Source of the DNA: CAWDLX01 sp046728155
GTDB lineage: Bacteria > Actinomycetota > Actinomycetes > Mycobacteriales > Micromonosporaceae
Assembly: GCA_046728155.1 (NCBI GenBank)
Contig: JBKPDY010000076.1
Coordinates: 1-27,132 of the forward strand
Length of the DNA: 27,132 nt
Reading direction: 5' to 3'
A model generated the notes under the pieces. The model did not search any database. It saw only the letters and a list, made by a program, of their open reading frames with translations, and was not told the origin of the DNA. Made by a program: the position numbers and the translations under genes. Every line of letters begins with the position of its first letter. Within the stretch, counting starts at the first letter, position 1. Below are positions 7,424-14,592 of the stretch, one piece after another.

Positions 7424-8515
7424 ATGTCCGTCCTGACTTCCCGGCCAGTCCTGCGCTGGCTCGTGCCGGTCGCAGCGGCGCTCGCCGTGCTCGGCGGTGG
7501 CGCGGCGATCGGCGCCATCACGGCCGCCGCCGACCCGAGCCTGCCGTCGCGCAGTCCGGCCCAACTCCTCGTCGACCTGCAGACCGCCCGGCTGGACGGC
7601 CTCTCCGGCACCATCGTGGCCCGGGCCGACCTTGGCCTCCCGGCTCTACCGACCACCGCCGGTGGCTCCGACCTCACGACACTGCTCTCCGGCACGCACA
7701 CGTTGCGGGTCTGGTACTCCGGTCCGGACAAGGCCCGGGTGGCGCTGCTCGACACACTCGGTGAGACCGACGTGATCGCCAACGGAACCGACCTCTGGAC
7801 CTGGTCCAGCCGCCAGAACAAGGCCACCCACCGCACGATCAAGGACGGCGCGGACCTTACCCGTCCGCGTGACCTGGTCCCGACCGGCGCGTTCACGCCG
7901 CAGCAGGTGGCCGACATGGCGCTCGCCGCGATCAATCCCACGACCGAGGTAACGACCCGCGACAGCGTCAACGTCGCCGGGCGTGACGCATACGAACTGG
8001 TTCTCGCGCCGCGCGACCAGACCTCGCTCGTCGGCTCGGTGCGCCTGGCGGTCGACGCCGCGGCCCACGTACCCCTGCGCGTTCAGGTCTACGCCCGGCA
8101 TGTTGCGTCGCCATCGATCGAGGTGGCGTTCACGCAGGTGAGCTTCGCCCGCCCGGATCCGGCCGAGTTCACCTTCAACCCGCCGCCCGGCACGACGGTC
8201 GGCCCCGGGAACGACTCGACCGGCCGGGAGCCCGGCAAGGCCGCACCGTCGGCTCCGCCACGCTTCGCGGTGATCGGCAGCGGTTGGACCAGCGTGCTGG
8301 TCGTGCGGCAATCCGATTCGACGAGCGCGGATCCACTGCAGGGCCTGGTTCGCGGCCTGCCCTCGGTCAGCGGCTCCTGGGGTAGCGGCCGTCTGCTGAC
8401 CAGTAAGCTCCTCACTGTCCTTCTCACCGACGATGGACGCCTTCTCATCGGTGCGGTGGCACCGGAGCGGCTCTACACGGCGGCTGCCGACCCGGCGGCG
8501 AAGTTGCCCTCGTGA
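7424..8515 (+). CDS. Exported LolA-like / lipoprotein-carrier-fold protein
   Basis: A 363-residue exported protein. Residues 7-36 form a signal sequence (basic start, then hydrophobic PVAAALAVLGGGAAIGAITAAA) without a clear lipobox. The following region resembles the LolA/LolB/RseB fold found in actinobacterial outer-membrane-lipoprotein-sorting-like proteins: HTLRVWYSGPDKARVALLD, NGTDLWTWSSRQNKATH, VNVAGRDAYELVLAPRD, VRLAVDAAAHVPLRVQVY and PAEFTFNPPPGTTV. Gram-positives lack the Lol pathway; relatives are thought to bind lipids or act as sensor proteins in the envelope. The C-terminal 100 residues are a further unassigned domain. The ATG follows a GAGGGAG Shine-Dalgarno sequence. It is divergent from the two-component system and upstream of the ABC exporter, so a shared role in envelope sensing or lipid export is likely but unproven. 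Confidence 0.8.
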   Translation: MSVLTSRPVLRWLVPVAAALAVLGGGAAIGAITAAADPSLPSRSPAQLLVDLQTARLDGLSGTIVARADLGLPALPTTAGGSDLTTLLSGTHTLRVWYSGPDKARVALLDTLGETDVIANGTDLWTWSSRQNKATHRTIKDGADLTRPRDLVPTGAFTPQQVADMALAAINPTTEVTTRDSVNVAGRDAYELVLAPRDQTSLVGSVRLAVDAAAHVPLRVQVYARHVASPSIEVAFTQVSFARPDPAEFTFNPPPGTTVGPGNDSTGREPGKAAPSAPPRFAVIGSGWTSVLVVRQSDSTSADPLQGLVRGLPSVSGSWGSGRLLTSKLLTVLLTDDGRLLIGAVAPERLYTAAADPAAKLPS

Positions 8516-8713
8516 CACCGAGCCGACAGCGAGTGAGCATCGCAGGGCCGTCAGGCCCGAGGAGCGGAGCGAGCGCGGAGGCGAGCAGACAGGCACCGAG
8601 CCGACAGCGAGTGAGCATCGCAGGGCCGTCAGGCCCGAGGAGCGGAGCGAGCGCGGAGGCGAGCAGACAGGCACCGAGCCGACAGCGAGTGGGCATCGCC
8701 GGGCCGTCAGGCC
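8516..8713 (+). repeat. Tandem 78-bp intergenic repeat, two full copies and one partial
   Basis: Copies begin at 8516, 8594 and 8672, exactly 78 bp apart. The first two look identical; the third diverges after about 42 bp. Each starts CACCGAGCCGACAGCGAGTG and contains GGAGCGGAGCGAGCGCGGAGG near its end. The array begins on the base after the LolA-like stop codon. The same unit, without tandem duplication, is present at 3750-3818 in the other orientation. Although the frame stays open through here, the translated peptide is a monotonous Arg/Glu repeat and is not believed to be protein. Confidence 0.95.
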
Positions 8714-8722
8714 TTCCTCGGG

Positions 8723-8807
8723 GTCCCCGCGGAGACGTGGAGCGACGCGGAGCATCTGCGTGGGGTGGGGGCCCGAGTCCCCGCGGAGACGTGGAGCGAA
8801 GCGGAGC
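8723..8807 (+). repeat. Second direct repeat, 31 bp with 54-bp period
   Basis: A word beginning GTCCCCGCGGAGACGTGGAG occurs at 8723-8753 and again at 8777-8807, with only one or two changes. It is a different sequence from the 78-bp element but shares its GGAGCGA/GCGGAGC style. Together they form a mosaic of repeats before the ABC transporter genes. Just after it, 8811-8832 holds a short inverted repeat (TTCGGC and GCCGAA). Confidence 0.85.
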
Positions 8808-8860
8808 TGCTTCGGCGAGCTTGCGAGCCGAACAACGCGGCACTTCGTGGGGTGGCAGCA

Positions 8861-8882
8861 GCGGAGCGAGTGCGGAGGCGAG
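8861..8882 (+). promoter_or_regulatory. Repeat-derived ribosome binding site of the ABC ATPase gene
   Basis: These 22 bases match the end of the 78-bp element with one difference (GCGGAGCGAGTGCGGAGGCGAG here). The GGAGG core lies 7 nt before ATG 8886 and is the only good Shine-Dalgarno sequence in the region, so it decides the start. Confidence 0.75.
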
Positions 8883-8885
8883 GGG

Positions 8886-9818
8886 ATGACGGTGCTCGCG
8901 GTCAGCAGCTCAGGGCTGACGAAACGCTTCGGCCGCCACGTGGCGGTCGACGGGGTCGACCTTCGCGTCCCCTGTGGACAGGTGTGTGGCTTTCTCGGGC
9001 CGAACGGATCGGGAAAGACGACGACGATCCGGATGCTGCTCGGCCTCGTCCGACCGACGGGCGGCACGCACAGTCTTCTGGGCGAGCCGATGCCGGCCTC
9101 GGCCGCCGCGGTCCTTCCCCGCGTCGGGTCCCTTGTGGAGGGTCCGGCGTTCCACCCGTACCTGTCGGGCGCGGACAACCTGGCTCGGCTCGACGCGGCC
9201 GACCGGTCCGCCGATCCCCGAACCGCCCGGGCCCGCATCGCCACCGCCCTGGAGCGGGTGGGGCTGCTCGCGGCGGCCGGCAAGCGGTACCGCGCGTACT
9301 CGTTGGGGATGCGCCAGCGACTCGCCCTCGCCGCGACGCTGCTACGTCCGCGAGACCTGCTCATCCTCGATGAACCGACCAACGGGCTCGACCCGCAGGG
9401 CACCCGGGAGGTGCGCGCCCTGGTCGCCTCGCTGGCCGGCGAAGGCGCCTCCGTCCTGCTCTCGACCCATCTGCTGGCCGAGGTGGAGCAGATCTGCACG
9501 TACGTCGCGGTGCTTCATCGCGGCCGGCTGGTTGCGCAGGCTCCACTGGCACGTCTGCGGGCCGATGCCGCACCCCGCGCCCGGGTGGCAACGGATCGGC
9601 CCGAAGATGCGGCCCGGGTACTGCGGGAACTGGGCCTCGCCGACGTCCAGGTGCGGCAGGGCGAGGCGAGCGGCCTGCTGGGCGACCTCGCGCCGGAGAA
9701 GGTCGTCGCGGCGTTGGTACATGACGGGGTGGGCGTCCGGGAATTCACCGTCCCCGCTCCGGATCTGGAAGAGCTCTTCGTGTCCCTGACGGGCGAGGGT
9801 TTCGATGTCAGCGGCTGA
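8886..9818 (+). CDS. ABC transporter ATP-binding protein (ABC-2 exporter type)
   Basis: A 310-residue nucleotide-binding subunit of the drug/lantibiotic exporter class. Walker A is GPNGSGKTT (38-46), the signature motif YSLGMRQRL (138-146) and Walker B LLILDEPTNGLDP (158-170), followed by the switch histidine in LLSTHLLAEVEQ. The C-terminal 80 residues form the usual extra domain ending in a DLEELFVSLTGEG motif. It hydrolyses ATP to drive export through the permease encoded next, whose gene overlaps by 14 bp. The frame is open for 151 codons upstream, but that part is repeat DNA; ATG 8886 has the Shine-Dalgarno sequence and matches family starts. The substrate is unknown; the divergent two-component system suggests an antimicrobial, a lipid or a damaged envelope component. 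Confidence 0.95.
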   Translation: MTVLAVSSSGLTKRFGRHVAVDGVDLRVPCGQVCGFLGPNGSGKTTTIRMLLGLVRPTGGTHSLLGEPMPASAAAVLPRVGSLVEGPAFHPYLSGADNLARLDAADRSADPRTARARIATALERVGLLAAAGKRYRAYSLGMRQRLALAATLLRPRDLLILDEPTNGLDPQGTREVRALVASLAGEGASVLLSTHLLAEVEQICTYVAVLHRGRLVAQAPLARLRADAAPRARVATDRPEDAARVLRELGLADVQVRQGEASGLLGDLAPEKVVAALVHDGVGVREFTVPAPDLEELFVSLTGEGFDVSG

Positions 9819-10662
9819 GGCGACCGTACGGGCAGTGCCGCGGAGACCGAGCACCCGGTTCCTGCGCTCGGAGCTGAAGCTGATCTTCGGTCGCCGCCGC
9901 AACTGGGCCGGCATGGGCGTGCTGGCCGCGGTCCCGATCCTGATCACGATCGCGATCAGAGCCGGCGGGGACGGCGGTCGAGGCGACGGGGGTCCCGACT
10001 TTTTCGCGGCCATCACGGACAACGGATTCTTCGTCGCGTTGGCCGCATTGACGCTGGAGATCCCGCTCTTCCTGCCGATCGCGGTCGCGGCCATCTCGGC
10101 CGACTCCATCGCCGGCGAGGCGAACCTGGGGACGCTCCGCTACCTCTTGACGGTTCCGGTCGGGCGGACCCGCGCGTTGCTCGTGAAGTACAGCGCGATC
10201 GTCATCTTCGCTTTCACAGCCACTGCTCTCGTCGCCGGCGTCGGAGCCATCGTCGGCCTCCTCGTCTTCGGCGGCGGTCCGGTGACCCTGCTATCCGGCA
10301 CTCAGATCCCGCTCACCGCTGGGCTGGCCCGGCTCGTCGTCATCTGCGGGTACGTGGCGGTCGGCCTGTCCGCACTCGGGGCGCTGGGCCTGTTCGTGTC
10401 GACCCTGACCGAGCAGCCCATCGGCGCGACCATCGCCATCGTGATGCTCAACGTGATCAGCTTCATCCTCGACTCCATTCCACAAGTGAGCTGGTTGCAT
10501 CCGTACCTGCTGACGCACAACTGGCTCGCCTTCGGCGACCTGCTGCGCGATCCGGTTCCCTGGGACGGCGTGGAGCACGGCCTGATCTCGGCCGCCGCGT
10601 ACGCCCTGATCTTCCTGAGCGCGGCCTGGGCCCGCTTCGGTGGTCGCGACGTGACGAGCTGA
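9805..10662 (+). CDS. ABC-2 type transporter permease
   Basis: The 285-residue membrane subunit partners the ATPase encoded just upstream (14-bp overlap). About six hydrophobic segments are visible: residues 34-50 (GMGVLAAVPILITIAI), 70-95, 128-155, 175-200, 208-222 and 255-275. The stretch GEANLGTLRYLLTVPVGRTRALLVKY is the typical cytoplasmic loop of ABC-2 permeases that contacts the ATPase. The protein probably forms a homodimeric channel with two ATPase subunits. It ends 14 bp from the convergent antitoxin gene. Confidence 0.92.
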   Translation: MSAAEATVRAVPRRPSTRFLRSELKLIFGRRRNWAGMGVLAAVPILITIAIRAGGDGGRGDGGPDFFAAITDNGFFVALAALTLEIPLFLPIAVAAISADSIAGEANLGTLRYLLTVPVGRTRALLVKYSAIVIFAFTATALVAGVGAIVGLLVFGGGPVTLLSGTQIPLTAGLARLVVICGYVAVGLSALGALGLFVSTLTEQPIGATIAIVMLNVISFILDSIPQVSWLHPYLLTHNWLAFGDLLRDPVPWDGVEHGLISAAAYALIFLSAAWARFGGRDVTS

Positions 10663-10676
10663 CGGGGTAGGGCCGT

Positions 10677-11036
10677 TCAGGCTGCCTCTGTGTGCGGTCG
10701 GGTTCGCGTGCTGAGTGCCCGGTGAAGCACGGCCAATGCACGCTCGGCCTCGTCCCGCTCGACTGGGGCGTTGCGTTCAGTGATGTAGGCAAGCAGCGCC
10801 GCTCTGATGACCTCGGAGCGCTTCAACCCATCGAGATCAGCGATGCTGTCGAGCTGGTCCACCATGGACACCGGAAGCCGGATGCTCGCCAGCATCATCG
10901 GTTCGCCGGATCGAGACGGCGCGACCGCCTCGGTGGTGGCGGTCGTCCTGGCCAGTAAGGGCGACAGGTCTTCGTTGGAACGGAACCATGCGAGGATCTC
11001 ATCCTTGGTCATGTGATCGAAGTCCGGGTTGGTCAC
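10677..11036 (-). CDS. Ribbon-helix-helix antitoxin-like protein
   Basis: A roughly 119-residue protein with a ribbon-helix-helix DNA-binding domain (MLASIRLPVSMVDQLDSIAD, then KRSEVIRAALLAYITERN). An N-terminal arm (DHMTKDEILAWFRSNEDLSPLL) probably binds the toxin. It is the likely antitoxin and autorepressor of the upstream small gene. The frame opens at ATG 11054, but GTG 11036 is chosen because AAGGAGG lies 5 nt before it and the start forms a GTGA overlap with the toxin stop, typical of coupled toxin-antitoxin pairs. The binding site is probably the palindrome at 11323-11341. The RHH domain is firm; the antitoxin role is inferred from context. Confidence 0.8.
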   Translation of the reverse strand: MTNPDFDHMTKDEILAWFRSNEDLSPLLARTTATTEAVAPSRSGEPMMLASIRLPVSMVDQLDSIADLDGLKRSEVIRAALLAYITERNAPVERDEAERALAVLHRALSTRTRPHTEAA

Positions 11037-11314
11037 AGAACCCTCCTTCTCCATTCGTCGAGCGCCGGCCCAGAGACAGCCCGCACCGCGACGATTCGAT
11101 ACGTGCGCGTGTGCCTCGTACCGTCGCAGAAAACCGCGATGACACGAGCGCTGTCGGCCATTCCCACGATGAGCAGAAGGAGATCGCCCAACCGCGCTTC
11201 GTATCGCAGTCCGGGTGGAGCGTGCAGCGCCTGCTCCACTTCGTCGACCGCGATCTTCCGCGAGCGGGCATCTGCGAGACCGGCGCTCGTCCAGACATAG
11301 TCACGGTCGACCAT
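11033..11314 (-). CDS. Small toxin-like protein of a toxin-antitoxin pair
   Basis: A 93-residue protein immediately upstream of, and overlapping by 4 bp, an RHH antitoxin-like gene. The pattern is an N-terminal VWTSAGLADARSRKIAVDEVEQAL, strands RYEARLGDLLLLIVGMADSARVIAVFCDG, and an end RIVAVRAVSGPALDEWRRR. It resembles the layout of BrnT-like RNases of the RelE superfamily (helix, strands, then an R-x-V-x-x-R-A element), but I cannot place it in a named family. If so, it would cleave mRNA and arrest growth when freed from its antitoxin. Toxin-first order is as in brnTA. No Shine-Dalgarno sequence precedes ATG 11314; a TACGGT box 6 nt upstream suggests a leaderless transcript. Confidence 0.7.
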   Translation of the reverse strand: MVDRDYVWTSAGLADARSRKIAVDEVEQALHAPPGLRYEARLGDLLLLIVGMADSARVIAVFCDGTRHTRTYRIVAVRAVSGPALDEWRRRVL

Positions 11315-11320
11315 TCGTAG

Positions 11321-11326
11321 ACCGTA
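11321..11326 (-). promoter_or_regulatory. Probable -10 box of a leaderless toxin-antitoxin transcript
   Basis: On the minus strand TACGGT lies exactly 6 nt before the toxin ATG, which would put transcription start at or next to the start codon. It overlaps the palindrome, so a repressor bound there would block RNA polymerase. No Shine-Dalgarno sequence exists in the gap. Confidence 0.5.
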
Positions 11327-11341
11327 TCACATTGTGATACG
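11323..11341. promoter_or_regulatory. 19-bp perfect palindrome, probable antitoxin operator
   Basis: Nine-base arms CGTATCACA and TGTGATACG flank a single central T. The site is AT-richer than its surroundings and lies 9-27 bp upstream of the toxin start, overlapping the -10 box. RHH antitoxins bind such symmetric sites to repress their own operon. Specificity for this antitoxin is inferred. Confidence 0.7.
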
Positions 11342-11622
11342 TCGGACGCCACGGCTGGGGAATCTCAGATCCGCGGTAGGGGACTCCCAGTGACCCAGCC
11401 GGACGCGATGGCTTGCCCCGCGGCGGCCCTGCCGTCCTGGCAATTCGGGCATGTCGGATACGGATAGTGGGCAACGCCTGGCACCCGTCTAGGACTGGTA
11501 TGGCTGTGGCGACCTTCACGAAGGTCGCTGTTTGGTTTGGCGCGCCGTGTGCCACCGGGCAGGGTCGGTGCCTTGTGCGCCAACCCCGGCGTACTTCCCC
11601 CACACGCCGAACGGAGCACTAC
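11342..11622 (+). promoter_or_regulatory. Gene-free stretch with structured leader of the transglycosylase gene
   Basis: No coding sequence is recognised here. A near-perfect hairpin at 11509-11528 (GCGACCTTC and GAAGGTCGC) is followed by a short T/G-rich run. Downstream, TTGGCGC (11537-11543) pairs with GCGCCAA (11577-11583), and inside this CACCG (11553-11557) pairs with CGGTG (11566-11570). Transcription probably starts near 11500, giving a roughly 115-nt leader. It does not match the c-di-AMP (ydaO) riboswitch core that I know from actinomycete wall-hydrolase genes. It may be a regulatory RNA element or simply an mRNA-stabilising 5' hairpin. Confidence 0.35.
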
Positions 11623-12297
11623 GTGTCCCGAGCCCTCGCCGGCGCGCTGCGCGCGATCCGCGACCGCCTCGCCTCGTTGTCCCACTTTCAGCGCTGGATC
11701 GGCGGCGGCGCCGCCGTGGCCGTCCTGGCTGTTACGGCCACCGCCATCGCTTTCGCCCCCGTGCCGTCGCCAGCCCCCGCCGCCCGTCCGGATGCCGACG
11801 CCGTACGGGTCGACCAGCGCGCAAACCGCGGCACGGCTCGGAGCCTTCCCCTGACGCCTCAGGTGGCGCCGTCGGCGACGCTGACACCGAAGCCGGCGGC
11901 CACGCTCGCCGGCCCAGCCGTGCCGAACCAGCCGGCGCCACGGCAGACCCGGGTGGATCCGAGGCCGCTGGCTCCCGCTCCGGCCGGGTGCGCCGGCTAC
12001 GCCGGCGTGAAGCTGATCGCATGTCGTCTGCTTCCCTCGTACGGCATCTCGATCAGCCAGATGGCCGCGCTGGTGCCAATGTGGCAGCGGGAAAGCGGCT
12101 GGAACTACGCCGCCGCCAACCCGTCCGGCGCCTACGGCATTCCGCAGGCGCTGCCCGGCAGCAAGATGGCCACCGTCGGTAGCGACTGGCGCACCAATCC
12201 GGCCACCCAGATCCGGTGGGGGCTCTCGTACATCAGGTCGGCCTACGGCTCACCGTCCGCGGCATGGTCGTTCTGGCTGGCCCACGGCTGGTACTGA
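11623..12297 (+). CDS. Secreted/anchored lytic transglycosylase (SLT fold)
   Basis: A 224-residue envelope protein. The start is GTG 11623, preceded by ACGGAG at a good distance; upstream frame extensions are not protein-like. The N-terminus is cytoplasmic and basic, then comes a signal/anchor helix (about 28-47, GGGAAVAVLAVTATAIAF). A Pro/Ala-rich linker of about 75 residues spans the wall. The C-terminal 100 residues are the transglycosylase domain: catalytic Glu in WQRESGWNY, then NPSGAYGIPQALPGSKMA, DWRTNPATQIRWGLSYI and AWSFWLAHGWY at the very end. It cleaves peptidoglycan glycan strands. The close match to the actinobacterial aggregation-promoting-factor/SLT type makes the assignment firm. 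Expression may depend on the structured leader before it. Confidence 0.9.
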   Translation: MSRALAGALRAIRDRLASLSHFQRWIGGGAAVAVLAVTATAIAFAPVPSPAPAARPDADAVRVDQRANRGTARSLPLTPQVAPSATLTPKPAATLAGPAVPNQPAPRQTRVDPRPLAPAPAGCAGYAGVKLIACRLLPSYGISISQMAALVPMWQRESGWNYAAANPSGAYGIPQALPGSKMATVGSDWRTNPATQIRWGLSYIRSAYGSPSAAWSFWLAHGWY

Positions 12298-12410
12298 GCC
12301 GTTGGCCGGGTAGGGTCTGACAAACAGTGGCCGCTCGGCCGAGCAGGACGGCCGGAGAGTGGCCCGATGCTGGGTAGTCACGTCTCTATCTCCCGTCTGG
12401 ATACCGCTAG

Positions 12411-14558
12411 ATGACCTCCCGCCGAACCCGCGTCCGGTCGACAGTCGCCGCTCTGCTCATCTCACTGATCAGCCTGTGGGCCTTCGCCGGCTACATAACG
12501 GTTCGGGCGGGACTGCACCTATGGTCGGTCGCCATCCTCGACGACGCGGTCGGCCGGCCGATGGGCGATCTGGTCACCGCGCTGCAGGTTGAGCGACGCG
12601 TCTCGGTTGTCCACCTCGCCGACGGCGATGCCGACCTTGGCGCGGTCACTCGACCACGTTCCGATACCGACCGCGCGGTCGTTGGTCTGCGGCAGGCCGG
12701 TGCCGGTTCGCTCGCCCGCTGGGCCAGCACGCCACAGCTCGACACCTCGGTGCGCGCGCTGACGGCCGGGCTGGGCGGCCTGACGACGATCAGGTCCACA
12801 GTGGACCGAAACGCGAGCTCGGCTGCCGTGATCCAGCTGGCCTATACGGCGTTGATCGATGACGCCTTCCGGGTGTACGACCAGCTTCGCCAGGTCGATG
12901 GCGCCACCGCGGCGTACGCGGGCCCGGCCCGGGCGCGGGAGGTCCTTGCCGAGGAGGACTCGGTAATGTCCGGGATCCTCGCCGCGGGGAAGCCTGAGCC
13001 AGGGACAACGGCGGAGTTCACCCAGCCCGTCGGCGCATGGCGCACGCTCTACGCCGAGGCAATCCGGCAGCTCACCCCGGCGGACCGCCCCGGTTACGAC
13101 CGGGTGGCGGCCGGAAGCGCCATCCACCAGCTGACCCAGCTCGAAGATGAGGTCGCCGGTACTGGTGGCACAGCGTCGTTACGCCCTGTCCAATGGCGCG
13201 CCGCGGTCGATCCGGTGTTGGATCAGCTGGGTCGGGCCGACGCGGACCTCTCGGCGGCGGCCCGGGCGCGCATGTGGCCGCGGGCGATGGTGGCCGCCGG
13301 CGGGGTTCTGCTCGTGGTAGCCCTCGGCTTCGTCGCCATCTTCGCCTCGCTCTCGATCTCGGTCATCACCGCCCGCCGGCTGCGCGCCCTGCGCGACGCT
13401 GCGGACGAGCTGGCCCTGCGTCGCCTGCCGGGCGTCGTGGAGCGGCTCGGTCGGGGCGAGACCGTCGATGTGGCGGCGGAGTCTCCGCCCTTGGAGACCG
13501 GACGCGACGAGATCGGCCAGGTCGCGGGCGCGTTCAACCGGATGCAGCAGACCGCCGTCCGGGTCGCCATCGAGCAGGCCGAACTGCGTCGTGGCGTCCG
13601 GGATGTCTTCCTCAGCCTGGCCCGCCGCAGTCAGGCTCTCCTGCATCGCCAGCTGGGCCTGCTCGACACGATGGAGCGACGGGCGGCGACGCCGGACGAG
13701 CTCGCCGAGCTGTTCCTGGTCGACCACCTCGCTACCAGGATGCGACGCAACGCCGAGAACCTCATCGTTCTCTCTGGAGCCACGGCCGGCCGGATCTGGC
13801 GAAAGCCGGTACCGATGGTCGATGTGATGCGCGCGGCATTGGCCGAGGTGGAGGACTACAGCCGGGTCACCGTTGTGCCGCCGGCGCCGTCCGCACTGAT
13901 CGGGCCGGCCGTGGGCGACGTCATCCACTTGCTGGCCGAACTGGTCGAGAACGCGGTGTCGTTCTCCCCGCCGCAGACCGGGGTCCGCGTCACCGGCGCT
14001 GGCGTCGGCGACGACTTCGTCATCGAGGTTGAGGACCGCGGCCTCGGCATGAGCGAGACGCAGCGCTCCGCCGCCAACAAGCTGCTGTTCGACCCGTCAG
14101 AGTTCGCTCTGACGGGTACCGCTCGGCTGGGGCTCTTCGTGGTGGGTCGAATCGCGGCGCGACATGGGATCCGGGTCGTGCTGCGGGAATCACCGTACGG
14201 CGGGACGACGGCGGCCGTCGCGCTGCCGGCCGACCTGATCACAGAGCCGGCGCCGGTCCGGCCGCCCGAAGAGCCGCCGGCCCGTCTCACCCCGATCGGC
14301 GCGCACCCCGGTCCTCGCGGGCCCAGCCCGTCCGAGCCGGCCGCCGTGACGCCCTCCGGTCTGCCCGTACGGCGTCGTCGGAGTCCGGTCAACGAGTCCG
14401 AGCCAACCGCAGCCGCACGCGGCGAGCCCGCCGTGGCCGCCGGTCGGGCGACACCGATCCCGCTGCCCGGCATGTCGCTGCTCGACGGCATCGACGGGGT
14501 GGCCGCGGGCGAGCCTCCGGGATGGCCACCGCACCCCGACACCGGTCGTGACGGTTAG
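12411..14558 (+). CDS. Conservon sensor kinase-like protein (CvnA type)
   Basis: A 715-residue membrane protein. Helix 1 (about 11-30) and helix 2 (about 290-315) flank a roughly 260-residue extracytoplasmic helical domain of the nitrate/nitrite-sensing-like type common in conservon kinases. A HAMP segment follows (RRLRALRDAADELALRRLPG), then VRDVFLSLARRSQALLHRQLGLLDTMER and DHLATRMRRNAENLIVLSG, the atypical dimerisation region lacking a classical H-box. The ATPase domain has an N-box (AELVENAVSFSPP, near 507) and G-box (EDRGLGMS). The last 130 residues are a Pro-rich disordered tail. In Streptomyces, CvnA works with B, C and D proteins as a membrane complex resembling G-protein signalling. 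The downstream genes overlap or abut. No Shine-Dalgarno sequence is evident before ATG 12411. Confidence 0.92.
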   Translation: MTSRRTRVRSTVAALLISLISLWAFAGYITVRAGLHLWSVAILDDAVGRPMGDLVTALQVERRVSVVHLADGDADLGAVTRPRSDTDRAVVGLRQAGAGSLARWASTPQLDTSVRALTAGLGGLTTIRSTVDRNASSAAVIQLAYTALIDDAFRVYDQLRQVDGATAAYAGPARAREVLAEEDSVMSGILAAGKPEPGTTAEFTQPVGAWRTLYAEAIRQLTPADRPGYDRVAAGSAIHQLTQLEDEVAGTGGTASLRPVQWRAAVDPVLDQLGRADADLSAAARARMWPRAMVAAGGVLLVVALGFVAIFASLSISVITARRLRALRDAADELALRRLPGVVERLGRGETVDVAAESPPLETGRDEIGQVAGAFNRMQQTAVRVAIEQAELRRGVRDVFLSLARRSQALLHRQLGLLDTMERRAATPDELAELFLVDHLATRMRRNAENLIVLSGATAGRIWRKPVPMVDVMRAALAEVEDYSRVTVVPPAPSALIGPAVGDVIHLLAELVENAVSFSPPQTGVRVTGAGVGDDFVIEVEDRGLGMSETQRSAANKLLFDPSEFALTGTARLGLFVVGRIAARHGIRVVLRESPYGGTTAAVALPADLITEPAPVRPPEEPPARLTPIGAHPGPRGPSPSEPAAVTPSGLPVRRRRSPVNESEPTAAARGEPAVAAGRATPIPLPGMSLLDGIDGVAAGEPPGWPPHPDTGRDG

Positions 14559-14592
14559 GGACGCGGGCCGATCCGCCCTATGGTGGTTCACC

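Noticed and set aside
8433..8885. N-terminal extension of the ABC ATPase frame by 151 codons through the repeats
   Set aside because: The extension overlaps the LolA-like gene, its product is a monotonous 26-residue Arg/Glu repeat, and a good Shine-Dalgarno sequence with a family-like start exists at 8886.
7646..9499. 617-codon open frame on the minus strand
   Set aside because: It is antisense to the LolA-like and ABC genes and has a Ser/Arg/Pro-rich shadow composition without domains.
11342..11622. c-di-AMP (ydaO-type) riboswitch before the transglycosylase gene
   Set aside because: The conserved core that I know for this class was not found; only generic hairpins are visible.
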